Under the pieces are notes generated by a model. The model saw only the letters and a list, made by a program, of their open reading frames with translations. It did not search any database and was not told the origin of the DNA. Position numbers and translations under genes: made by a program. Shown one piece after another: positions 25,201-38,800 of a stretch of 64,000 nucleotides of DNA. Every line of letters starts with the position of its first letter. The stretch's first letter is position 1. The DNA comes from Cheilinus undulatus (Eukaryota; Chordata; Actinopteri; Labriformes; Labridae). The stretch spans positions 17,122,698 to 17,186,697 of the forward strand of contig NC_054869.1 of the NCBI RefSeq assembly GCF_018320785.1, written 5' to 3'.

Positions 25201-28200
25201 AATGAGTCAGTTAAACTTACATTTCCCTGTTTTACAATGTCTTGAAATTCAGTTTTTATCTGTGCACTCACCACTGAAACAGGCCACATTTCTCCAGCAG
25301 TTTGACCCCCTGAGGGTGCGCTGATAGCGTCCCAAGGAAGAGGAAGTAGTGTTGGCTGAGTGTGGTGAGCAGGCCGTTACTCTGCAGACAGCGCTCAGGC
25401 TTCAGCCCTGAGGACGAGGACAGCCATGATACCATGTCCTTCACCAGGTCCTCCAGGTAACCCTGACCATCCTGGTGACATTTCAAAGAGGAGGAAAAAA
25501 AAGGTTGAAACTAGAGTATGGGAATTAAAAAAGGTTTCTGTGGGTGCATCTCTAACCTCATCTGAGTCCATGAGGAACTCCACAAACTGACAGCCGACCA
25601 CAGTGAGTTGTCTGGACTTTGGATGATCCAATACCAGCCCTGCGTATAACTTACTACTGGGCTTATAAAAATACAGCAGCCTTCGTACAAACCTACGGGA
25701 CACAGAAAACAAAGCAGCATTGAAAACAAGGCGTCAGAAAAGTATGTCAAATCATTTAAAACCACGATAGTATTGAGTCTTACTTGTGCATTTGTTCATC
25801 TTTGTTGTTCCTGAGGTTTACATTTGGCCACTGGGGAGAGAAAATATGATTTTATCTTTAAACAGTAATAAAAAGTTACAATACTATTGACAATAATCTC
25901 ATTGTAGTCGCACTTAGCCTTGTCTGTTACATAACTTATCACAGCTCTATTCATCCTTCAGGCACTGTATTTCTCTTTTTTTAACCCTTTATTAACTTAA
26001 TACTTGATAACATCCTTTATCATCTGTGTTTTTGGAATTACATTTGATGATCTTTCATTATATTCTTTTCTTTTTTTTACACATATGTTAGAGACACCTG
26101 GCATATGAATCTCCTTTTAAACTAGTAAAGCTCTTATTTTAAAGTAGTAGCACTTCATTCATCCCCATAGGGAAATTCATAGTTTACACTGTTTTGTTGC
26201 TTTTTACATGTTACACACATATATAATTTATCAGGCATTTATCATGCAAAATGAAAAATTCCCTGACCTTTAGGATGGTGGCTATAAGCAACCAGTTCCA
26301 CTCCAGGTTCTGCTTGTGGTTGAGGATGTGACTATCTCTCAAGTTCATCATCAGAGCTTCCTCTGTGTCCTGAACACAAGCACAAAAACATTAACTAACC
26401 AAACAATGTGGGTAAAAACAGGCATGAACACATTCAATTACTAAGTACAACTCCAGTAAGAAAGAAGCTTTGCAACAATTTAACCAGTGTTTCCCATTAA
26501 TAGCATAAACTATTCTGCTAATTGCCCCCATTAAAGTTTAATTCACCTCATTAAAATTACATTTCATGAGATTAAAACCATGCATGTACGCGAGAAGTTT
26601 CATACTGCACACACATCTAACACACAGCTACAGAGTCTAAAGCGCTGATGACCTCTGTGCTCGGTATCTGAGCGAGCTTGATGCACACAAACTAGAGAAG
26701 CCTTTAAGCGTGGATAAACATAGAGCTTTCTCTGCACTTGTTCCTTTCCACTTGATGCTGCAGGATCAGCGTATATAGGCGCACTGCCCTGTGAATGCAT
26801 GCACTTTCACCGTCTCTGTGTCATGCACATGGGCTGATTAGCGTGCTATGAGTAATTAATATTCCAGTAATATAATTATCTTCAATGATTAAACCTCAGC
26901 GTGTGAGTGTGAGATTACAAAGATTGAGTGTCAATCTGACATATCATGTAATAGGAAATACAGATAAATATTGATAACTAGTCATACAAAACATGATCAA
27001 ACCCCCTCAAAACAGAGAGGCAGGTAAATGATGTGAAGCAAAAGCTGACATAAACAGTCACGGGCTGCAGGTATTTGCAGGAAACTTCTCAGTTTCTTTG
27101 ATTCTATATATCAAAGTTAGATCAAACTAAAAGGGATAAACAAAGTGTTAGTCTTTGTAGAATAGGAACATAACTCATAAATTAAATCACATATTATTCA
27201 AATAGATAGTTTAATACGATAGAAAATTAATAGAAAATCAAATAACAAATAGAAAAAAAAATCAGTCAATTAGGGAATAAAGGTAAAATGAAACGAAAGG
27301 TGTGACAAAATTTTCTGGTGGCCATGAGATGCTCTTGTAAGTCACATGACCTACAGGACCTAGTTTTTTTTTCTAGAACAAAAACTGGCATCGTCCAAAA
27401 TCTTTATCAGGAGGTCAGATCAGGGAACAGATGAAAATTAGAAGTGGAAGTGGCATGGATCTCTGGTACAAGAACTAAAGGAGCAAAAAAATGAAGAGAA
27501 AAACATTTTTATAAAGTTAGCCTCTTAATTTTGCCCTCAAAGTGCACTAGATTGATGTTGTTAGCTTTAAAATGTACAAATTTTAGCACAATATTGTGTT
27601 TAGTTATTTGCCTTCTTTTTCTCTCTCTCTTTCTCTCTCTCTTCTTTGTCCCATTGGGGTTTGGGGTGGGTGGGGGGGGTCACTACATCCTAACCAGAAC
27701 TTCAGTATCTTAGTACAATTAAACTTAGCCTATTCTCTTAATTGGAAGGACAGCCTTGTGTTATTACAACATGTCAAGTTTGACCTACCACTCTGTAATT
27801 TGGAACAGCTTCTTTTTGCTAATAGTTTATTTGTTTCTTGTGCCTGTCTTGTTGTATGTTGGGATGTTTTGTGGCCTACATGATTGTTCTTGTTTTAGGG
27901 GTGAAAAGGTAAAGAAAGTGTCATCTTGTATGGTATTTGTCTTTGCAAAATTTACATGATAATAATAAAAAGACATTTGAAAGAAAAGAAAATGTACAAA
28001 TCTTTTTCCAGGGGGAGCATGCCCCCAAACCCCCCAGAAAGTTTGGAGTCCCCCCACAAAGTCTCCTAAAATCCTCGGGAAACACTGTTTAATTTTTGAT
28101 TTATTTGAGACACACCTCTTCTTTAATGACAGTTAAGAGCCATTTCCGTCCTAGGTACACTGAGAAAGCATTTAGCAAAAACCTTGAAAAAAAAGATTGC

Positions 28201-31200
28201 AAATAGTTGTTCTAATATCATATATTGTGTATAAAGCACATGCCAAAACAGGAGACAACACATTGCAATTTAGGAGGGTGGTTGGGTATAATATGAAGTT
28301 ATTTGCTCAATAAAATAAAAAAAGTACAAACAATATTGAAGTCAATCTTAAGGCTTTTTGTCAAAATTAAGGCTGTTATTTTGGAAGCAAACAAAGAATT
28401 TGTCAATATTTCACGTAGAAGCCCATTTGCCCTTTTCAGTGTTTGTGTTAAACTCATAATCATAAGATGAATTTGTTATCAGCAGTGGTATAGGATGAAG
28501 CTAATAAACTGAATTCACTCCTCGCACTGATGGTTGCTTAATTTGATATCTAGAACATGAAACATGTCTGTTTTTACCTTAATGACGTAGATGTCTCTGT
28601 GGGCTCGAGAGTGTGACTCTCTGCGGCTGTGTGAGGACACAGACTTGCGGATGATGTGATCCAGATAAAGACTGTGAGGTTTCAAACCTTTCTTCTTCTT
28701 CTCATGGAAACGCTTTAGATTGTTGACGGCCGCACTTGCCCGACTGGAAAAAAAAAAATACAAACGCTAGAGAAGTTGGGATCTTTTAGGAATTTGGTTT
28801 TCAAATTGAATGATCATGAATTTTTTTTTTTATTTATTGTGTTTACTCTGACAAGCACTATGCTGATCAAAATACGAAGTGTGTAAGGCCTGAAAAAGAT
28901 GTAAAGAACAACAAACATGCGTGTCTGAGAGTACTTACAGTCTTTTCTGCTGTGGGATATCGAAGGAGGCCGCCATGTTGATGAGGGTGGGGAGGCAGTG
29001 CAGGTGGTGACTGTGGGAATGAGGGAGGATGGTGTTTGCCTGAACAAGAGAAAGGCAGGTGGAGAGGAAAGAAATGAAAGATACATTACACATTTAAATG
29101 TGCAGATTTAAAAAAAAATCTTTCAATTTTATGTTATATTGAATTTAAAGAGCTACATCGTTGTGTACATGCTTCTTTCTCTTCAGTGTGCTGTAACGTA
29201 AATTGCCAAACAGAACTTTATTCAGAGACATTTAAAAGAAAAGAGCCCTTTTGGATTTTTTTATATACCATGTGTAGAAGTTCTCCCAAAAGGATGGTGG
29301 CTCTGACAGCAAGCTGATCATCGCTACTCGTCACAACCTCAACAAGACCCTGGAGTGAAAAAGGTGTCAACAGAAAAGTTCATTTGGTTTAACAGCAGCT
29401 TTCAAAACAATGTGGTTTTACACATGTATTGCAAATAGTACTATCAAAGTAATACTAATACAACACAATAGAACGAGTGTATAAAGATTAATTGCATTGA
29501 TGTCATTGCCATCCACATAAGTAGCATTGTATATTTAATGAGGACACATCAAAAATTAACTGTGCTCTTTATTAATTATCCATCCTAGCAATCAACACCA
29601 TCTGAGACTGATTAGAGGACAATCTGCCCTCAGTCCCTCCTCCTGTCTCTAGCTAGAAACACACATACATACAGACACACAGATGTGCTGAGGTTGAGCT
29701 TGCATACGTCTTCTGCATGTGAGATTTCCCATTTATGGAAATAAAAATCTATCCCTGTCTCTTCTGCAAAACTTGTCTGAAATTTGATGCCATTAAGGGA
29801 ATTTTACTTTTTTCAATCATCATGTAACATAGTTAACAATAATCCTTGCTTCATCAAAAAAAGGGCTGTTAAATCAAAAAATTAACTGCGATTGATCACA
29901 AAATCTCCATAATTAATCATGATTAATTACATCCTTTTCATTGCATTTAAAATCCCACTATTTTGCATTCAAAACTGTTTTTGTGTCATTTGTTTTTTCT
30001 TTCTACAACCTTAAAGTGACAGTAATTGACTTCCTGTTTGGATATAGGCCTGCTTTTAAAGGTAGACTGAGGATTTTAACATACACTGCCTGGCCCAAAA
30101 AAAAAGTCGCCACCTGGATTTAACTAAGCAATTAGGTACGAGCCTCCTATTGGATAATTACTGCATGGGCGATTATCTTTCAGCTGGCAACAAGTTATTT
30201 AACCCCAGCTGATGCAATGAGTAACTTCTCATTTCTTAAACAACCATGTCGAAAGACTCATCCTGTGGTCGTGGAAAAGATGTTAGTCTGTTTAAGAAGG
30301 GCCAAATCATTGGCATGCATCAAGCAGAGAAAACATCTAAGGAGATTGCAGAAACTACTAAAATTGGGTTAAGAACTGTCCAATGCATTATTAAAAACTG
30401 GAAGGATAGTGGGGAACCATCGTCTTCCAGGAAGAAATGTGGTCGGAAAACAATCCTGAATAATCGTGATCGGCGATCACTTAAAACGTTTGACGAAATC
30501 AAATAGAAGAAAAACAACAGTAGAACTCAGGGGTATGTTTAATAGTGAAAGTAAGAGCATTTCCACACGCACAATGCAAAGGGAACTCAAGGGATTGGGA
30601 CTGAACAGCTGCATAGCCTTAAGAAAACCACTAATCAGTACAGCTAACCGGAAAAAAGGCTTCAGTTTGCTAGGGAGCATAGAGATTGGACTCTGGAGGA
30701 ATTGAAGAAGGTCATGTGGTCTGATGAGTCCAGATTTACCCTGTTCCAGAGTGATGGGTGCATCAGGGTAAGAAGAGAGGCAGGTGAAGTGATGCACCCA
30801 TCATGCCTAGTGCCTACTGTACAAGCCTGTGGGGGCAGTGCTTTGATCTGGGGTTGCTGCAGTTGGTCAGGTCTAGGTTCAGCAACATTATGTGCCCAAA
30901 GAATGAGGTCAGCTGACTACCTGAACATACTGAGTGACCAGGTTATTCCATCAATGGAATTCTTCTTCCCTAATGGCACGGGCATATTCCAAGATGAAAA
31001 TGCCAGGATTCATCGGGCTCAAATTGTGAAAGAGTGGTTCAGGGAGCATGAGACATCATTTTCACACATGGATTGGCCACCACAGAGTCCAGACCTTAAC
31101 CCCATTGAGAATCTTTGGGATGTGCTGGAGAAGGCTTTGCGCAGTGGTCAGACTCGCCCATCATCAATACAAGATCTTGGTGAAAAATTAATGCAACACT

Positions 31201-32766
31201 GGATGGAAATAAATCTTGTGACATTGCAGAAGATTATCGAAACAATGTCACAGCAAATACATGCTGTAATCAAAGCTGAAGGCCGTCCAACAAAATATTA
31301 GAGTGTGTGACCTTTTTTTGGTGGTGACTTTTTTTGTGGCCAGGCAATGTATTAACCACAGAAAACAGAACTTGTTTTGGATTGAAAAGGAAAAAAAGGT
31401 TACAGTTAAAAGGTAAATATTTGAAAACACAAGTGCAGATGCTTTTGGCTTGTCCACTGAGCTATCTGTGAGTTTTTTAAAGTGAAATGAGGAACAGCAG
31501 TGGATAAATTCTATGCCGCTGTGGCTGCAGGGAGATGTTGCAGCAGCTTAACCAAAGTGTGTGGACAGGAACAATAAATCATGAGATTCATTGCAATTTA
31601 AAAAAAAAAGAGTGCACTAATTGTTGACTTAAGTTAATCACAATTAATGTGATTGATCTTGACAGACCTAATCAAAGTTGGTGTTTCACATACCATGAAA
31701 ATTATTCCACTAGTAAAGAATCTCAACTTTTGAGACTTTTTTGAGACTTTAGTAAAAATTTTGATGAAGAATAGGACCTGCACTGCAATCCTATCAACAT
31801 TATTGATACATGATGTATTGTTATTAATTGACTGAAAAGCTCACAATTAATCACACATTGTTTTTAATCATTTAACAGCACTCAAAAATTTCAACTCCTC
31901 CTACTATAGAGCCCCTTATGTGAAAAAGCTGTGACAAAAGCTTTAATCTGAGTTCACCTCTAACAGGCCGCTGCTGATGAAGGCAGAGAGAACAAACGCC
32001 AGGTAGTTATCCATCAGATCAGGCCTGAAAACAAGCAAATAGAAAAGTAAATTCATGGATCATGCAAAAGCTCAAAGGACTTTAGTTTCACAAATTTTCC
32101 AACTTTAATCAAGTATGATCTCTCACCTGGAGCGGGCCCGATGTGGAAGGATAACTTTGGCCTCAGCAGCAACAAACCCATCGGAAAGTCTCCAGGTGTC
32201 CTGAAACCTGGCTGGGTCTGAGGAGGAGAATAACAGAGATTAGCATTGACTGTGTGTGTGGAAAAACAAAGGTTGCTCTTTGGATTTTAACAATAAATTA
32301 CAGTGTACCGTGAACATCGAACTCAGGCTGAAAAATACAGCACATCTTTGCTGAGGACAGAGGTGTTGTGCTAGTGAGTTGTCCAACTGTCAATCTGACT
32401 ACTCAAATCTTTGAGATATCCTGTTCACTCACTGTGCTTCAAGGGTGGTCTGGTTAGATTCTGGAGGTCAAAGGTCAAGGCTATAAGCTCTCATGTTTAT
32501 ACCTTGCTAACACCATTTCTATAATCACACTACCAAAGAAACCACATTTCCCTTGACCCGACACTGTATTTTTACAGTCTGGCAATTGTTGACCTTGCAG
32601 ATGCAGAAATGCACCAGGCAGCTGTTGCATATATTCCTATTCTTATTCTTTGTACTTAATTTTAACTTAGTATACTTGAGTCCTAGCAGAAGAGTGCTGC
32701 TGTTTACTTGCTTTATCCCCTTTTAATTCTACTTCTCCATCATTTTTTGAAAGAAAACAACAAGAC

Positions 32767-32806
<40 letters not shown>

Positions 32807-35800
32807 TGTGTGTGTCTGTGTGTGCATTTAGTCGGCAATAAACCTGATTTTGAATAAAAGATACTGGGAGGAACTATAAAAACAAATTCTAAGGATAGAA
32901 AAGATGTTTCACTCACCAACACTAAGAAAAGCTTCTGTGAAGTCTTGAGTAACGATGGGCAGAGGGAGCCTGAATACCTCATATAACACCTCCAACAAGC
33001 CTTTCTGCAGGGCAATTATATTAGAGCAGTCAGATAGACACATTTGATTGAGTACAAGATACATTTACGAGTATTTAGAGGAGAAGATCTGATTTCTAAA
33101 TGCCTCTGATGTGCAGAATAACACTCGCATTTCTTGACGTTTTTTCTATGGATAACTGCTTTTTGGAAACATGATGAAAATATCTGTTGTGACCTTTCTG
33201 TGGCCCTCTGTATATAAATAACTGACTCTCTATCTTGCGTATTAAAACCAGATTTTACCTAAAAATCTTTTTTTTTAAATCTTCAGAGACTACATTACAA
33301 GAAATAGGTTATTTGAGATCATTTCCAAGCAGAAAGAAAATTCAAGTGTTTACAGTTGAACGTGTAATGACAATTGCAGGCAAATTTTCCAGCAGTTATC
33401 TCAAAAGTCTTTCTTGAATGTTGCATATGTAAATGTTAAAGATTTTCCTGTTTGCAGCTGTGTCAACACTCACCCTAACCTCCATATTAGGTATGCACAA
33501 CAAGCCAATTAAAGACTGGATCCCAGAATTTCCAGCCTTGCATAGGGTGATGATCCCTAAGTAAAGGCAGAGAAAGAGCAGGTGCTTATATAACAATACA
33601 GCACAAGCAGTATAAAAAGAAAGTTGACAAAACCCTCATTTCATACTACATCTATGTCCTTACCAGACCAGGAGCGAAAGGCAGCCACTATGGCCATCCT
33701 ACTAGACAAGAAACGAGATTCTCTGTCCTCCCTGTGAGCAAAAAAAAAAAAAAAAAAAAAGGAAAATCAGAACATCATGTTCCATACACACATCACTAAC
33801 ATCTCTGTTTGGCACAAAGCCCTAAAACGCATTTCACAAAGGATCAAACTTCACCACACAAGCCAAACATCAAAGGGAGTCAAGGAGGATCAATAAAAGA
33901 TCTTTTATATAAAAGCAAATCTTTTAGAATGACTTAACGGATTATCGTGACTTTGGCCTGCGTCACATCCTCAGGCAAGTCATGCTGGAGTCAAGCAGCC
34001 CGGATAACAAGGTTCAAATCACAAAAACACTACACAAACCCTTAACTTGCCTCCATGAATAATGTGTTACCAATGTAGGAGCACGGCAAACGGTAAACAC
34101 GGGGAAATGTCAAAACACTATCTTTTTGTTTCTACTGTGACACTCAACATGCACACACTTACTTGAGTTGCCCTTCAGCCGTATCTGCATTGTGACGGTA
34201 GTGAAAGTCCGTGAAAGGTGCCAGGATTTGCTGGAAGGACACAAAACAGACACATGCTTGATACATAAAGAATCCTTACAACCTACTAAATAAATAAACT
34301 ATTCTTATTAATGAAATAAGTACGGCTAGATCATATGGAAAGCAGACATGAATCTGATATTCTTTCTATCCTCACAGTTTGTTGAATTAACAAACATCCA
34401 TCCATTTTCTACACCGTTTATCCCATTTAGGGTTGTTGTGCGAGTGGTGGGTTAACCCTGGACCGGTCACCATTCAATTGCAGGGCTGACATAGAGAGAC
34501 AAACAACCAGGCATACTTCCGGCCAATATAGAGTCACCAATTAACTTAACAAGCATGTCTTTTGGTGGCCAGAGACCCAGAACCCACGCATGCACGGGGG
34601 TGGGGGTAGGCAAACTCCACACAGAAAGGCCCTGATAGGGGAGTGAACCAGGAACCTTCTTGCTGTGAGGTAACAGCGCTAACCCCTGCGCCACTGTGCA
34701 GCCAATTTAACATTTATGCTCTAAAACAATCTTAGATGGCCTAACAGTTACGTCATGCCAAGTATACAGAGGCATTTGTTCTCCATTTGGGCGGTTCGGG
34801 TTTAAATCTGACCTGTGGCTCCTTACCCACATGTCTCCCTCCACTATTCCTCTCTGTCCCTGATTTCCTACTCTATCCACTTTCCTATCAAAATAAACAC
34901 AAAAAGCCAAGAAACAACACTTCAAAAAACCTTAAAGGTAAAGACATGATAAAAGTTGTATTTTTTATACTCTGGCATTTTATTAATTTTCTACATCTTT
35001 GAGTCTTTGAACAAAGATATTGCTTATCAGTATTTTTGAATGTTTCATGTGATGGACAAATAAAGTGCTTTTTCTACTTTTGTGGTTTTGCTAGCAGCAA
35101 CATAATTTATTAGGCAAGCTTCATGTGTCTAGTTGCATAATTTTTTACACAGAACTAAAGCTGTTGCCATTTTTATTTTTAATCAATTAAACATGGTATA
35201 TAAAGAAAATATCGCATACAATTTAATACTTTTTAACACCTTCCTTAAGACCCTCTCGATATTTTTAAGATCTCATTGCATCTTCAATTTCTAGCCACTA
35301 ACATTGGTGGCGGTTATGTGCTTTTTGTGCAAATTGTAAGATAAAAATGTGACAACATAGACAAGAAAATGTGGACAATATTTGTTATTGTAGTATGCCA
35401 ATTAAGCTTTCTTTGAGATTCTAGCAGTGCTAACATTAACAGGCTGTGCTTGTATTACACTAGGCAAAAGATTCCCTGAATTGCTGATATTTATTTGCAA
35501 ATTCCTGTAAAATGTTAACAAGTATTAGCCCCATCTATAGCTCCAACACCTTCTCCTCCAACCACTTCTCAGAAAACTTGCATTTAACCATCATTTACAT
35601 GCATGGCTCACATGATCATAACTTACTAGCCAGGGACACAGCAGAGCTTTTAAGACACACTGGTAGCTCAACAGGCCAGAAGATAGACAAGTGTGCAATT
35701 TGAGTTTAAGTGTCTCACTTGTGCTTTAATCTTAATGTAAAACCAAAAGAAGAAACAATAACCTAAAACCTCTTTTGACAAATACAAGAATTGAAAGCAC

Positions 35801-38800
35801 TACAAAATTTAAGACCTAAATACTTTTTAAGACCCTGAAGCCACCCTGTAAAAAAGATGTGCAAAAATGCTCTTCTGACAGATTGTGGTTCCCCCATGTC
35901 CCCTACTCATTTCCCCTCCTTTTAAGCTACTTGTGGATATAAAATGGCATCAAAAAACAAAAACACATGGCAAAACAAAGGCACATGAACATGAGCCTTA
36001 TTCTGCATCAGAAGTCAGGTTTTATCTGTTGTGTCCAAGCATTTGGATGCTTGTATGCCTGACAGTTCAATCAAATGAGAGATTTTTTTACCTGGCATCT
36101 CTACACAGCACACATCACACCATGGTGTTTACAGTGAAGTTTCACTGATTCAAGTTTCATGACATTTCATTTAAGATGTGTTACAACAGACTCAGTGTGC
36201 TGAGTCCTTCACTGTTTAAGATTCTTAACGATTCCCATGAAACAACCTGAAGTAATCAAAGTTATTCTGCTTTAGATCTCATGTCCCTTTCATGTGGATT
36301 TTATTACTGTGGTGATGAGATGTTGCTGTCACAGGTGTCTGTTTTCAGACACTGAGGCTTCACTGTAAGCTCCATGGGAAAGAGATGAGTAAACTGCACC
36401 TGCTAGTTCCAACAGGGATGACTCCTCACACTATGACTCATATTCACAGCAAATCCATCTAAATTCATATCTCTGAGTGTGTTTTTACCTCCAGTTCGAC
36501 ATCAACACGCACATACTGGCGTGTACGTGGGTGGTTGAGTAGATGAAGGACGGTGGTGATCAGAGCCTCGTTGATGCGACTCAGCTGACAGTCAATGACA
36601 CTCTTCAGGATGGTGCTGAGACCGCCACGTTTGGCAACCACCTCAGGGTTCTTCAGAGCTACAAGGCAGCAGCAAAGGAAAATTAAAAGATTTTTACATT
36701 TCCTTGTAACAAACTCTTTATTTTACAAGATATTCCTGTATTTATTCCTTTAGGCTTTGGTGTCTGCTTTAAACAGAAGTGAGGCAATTACTGATCTGCT
36801 AAAATATCGATGTTCTGACATATGATACCACTGTCTAACTCCACTGACCAATATGCACAAAGGTTGGGCAGTAATACGGTAATATTCTAGCCTAGTGTGT
36901 TCAAAAATAGCCAGAGTAGCCTTGTAATTACCATCATTAATAAATCTGTTGTGCCGTTTGCACGTTTCTAATAAATGCTTTAAGAGTGTGTCTGTTTCCA
37001 GCAGCAGCACTCTCTGTGCTTAAAGATGCAATAAAAGTGGAAACTAAACTTCTTTCAATGATGTAGACCTAATCTGTTAAGCAAAAGAACTTGTCTAAAA
37101 TTCACAGCTTAGATGCATTCATACTCATGCATTAGGCAATGGCACCGCCTTACAGCACTGCACTTCTCTAAGGTCAGATTGTAACATGTACAGCTTGTAG
37201 TTATGCAGTCTATGGTAATATTTAGTTTTGTTTGCGTGTCTGCTCCGGCTCCGGCCGGTGCAGCTTTCACGCAGGGTGCGAGTTTGCTGTGTGTCAGTTG
37301 AATCTCCCGCTCTTAAAGCCCTGTCCTTCATAAGTTTTACCTGAATAAACCCCCTGAATAAGCACCAACCAGAAAAGCACATACTGTGTTTGACTTTCCT
37401 GTGACATATTCTACCAGTGTGGAGACAAAAAGTCTCACTAATAGTATATCTTTACAGAACAACTTTATCAAACAGGCGCATTTATGCTTGTGGCCTTCCT
37501 CGGGGTTATCAAGAAACACATTGTTAACATATTCTATGCGCATATGTGCTACAACGATGTAAATATGGCTCTCCATTTATCATTTTCCTGTCTAATATGG
37601 TCCATAGCCACACGCAGTGCGCGGGAAAAATAGGTAAGATTTTGAACCTCTAAATTTTCCGTGCCTGAGCCGTACGAGTTGGGTGCACATGCAGGCAGTC
37701 TGAAAGCCCTGACTTGTTAACACGCAATCAAACTAAAAATCCAGGCGTGTCGCGGTCGAGATGCACGTGTTACACTCCCAGTCTGAAATGGGCTTAAGAG
37801 TCTCAACTGTGTTTTAAGGCTCTGTTAAATAGTTGTTTTACAGAAGAGACTGTGTAGAGTCATGTCCTGTACACGTCAGTAGAGCATAGATGAACTTACT
37901 GCTTGTATAATGTGATTATAATCATCTTGCAGTAATATCGTATATCGCAGGATAATTTTGGAAAGTTAAATATTAATAAATGAATACTACCAAATCCTAT
38001 TATGGACTTGAAGATAAAATAACCAGTGATCTGAAAAGATTTCCCTGGCAATCCCCCCCACCCCACCCCCACCCCCCCACCCCCCCCCACCACCACTTCA
38101 AAACTCCTCATCTTCAAACATTTGACATGACAGTGGGTAACATGAATAGAGGTTAATAAATCAAGATGTTGATTGTGAGATACAAGAAGAACAGGAAAAT
38201 GCAGGTATAAAGTAGTGACAACATGCAATAAGATGAGAAACTGACACCAAGCTGTGGTGCATGAATACACCAGTCTGCCCTTTATCTGCTAAGCTGGTTT
38301 TATATCCTTCAGTCAATCAGACACTGTGATGCATCATTATAAGCAAGGGCAAGGGCAAGGTGGCCATTAGGAAGTTTAGACGAACTCCTGAACGGCTGAC
38401 CCATTCCAAGTCAGTGGACCTAGGGCTGCCTTTTTTCAATGTCTGTTGTCAGTAGTTGCTGTATGGATGGTTATCATGCTGATGTCTGGCCCAGCACAGA
38501 CAGCAGTGAGACAGGGCCAAATACTTTAAATACTGAGGGGTGATAAAAGAGTTAACTTCCAATTTAGACTGATCCTTGTTTTGGCTGAAATCTGACTGGC
38601 TCATGTGGGCTCGTTATGGCATGATATGAAACATATTTGCAGGTGTCTGAAGTTGTGAAACTTCCACTAGTACTATAAAAGATAAAAGAACAGAAATGTG
38701 TGGCGGTGAAAACCAAGAACTGAAAAGGGCAAAGTATTGTATATCGTATACCTGTGATTCCAAGCCCAGTTTGAAAAAAATCCTCAAAGCTCCAGTACTC

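Larger units (their letters stand above)
29862..31670. mobile_element. Dispersed DNA repeat with ATTAAT-rich inverted ends, split by a Tc1 copy
   Basis: Left end GGGCTGTTAAATC with GATTAATT-rich text, right end GTGATTGATCTTGACAGACC; the ends are inverted relatives. The right arm matches the reverse complement of 55909-56240 over roughly 300 bp (shared text such as GGATTGAAAAGGAAA and CTGAGCT). A Tc1 element occupies 30082-31351. The class of the outer repeat is unclear. Confidence 0.65.

Noticed and set aside
26485..28087. Confirmed single hAT insertion
   Set aside because: The 11-bp ends are inverted, but the flanking 8 bases (AATTTAAC and TTTAATTT) do not match, so the pairing is unproven.
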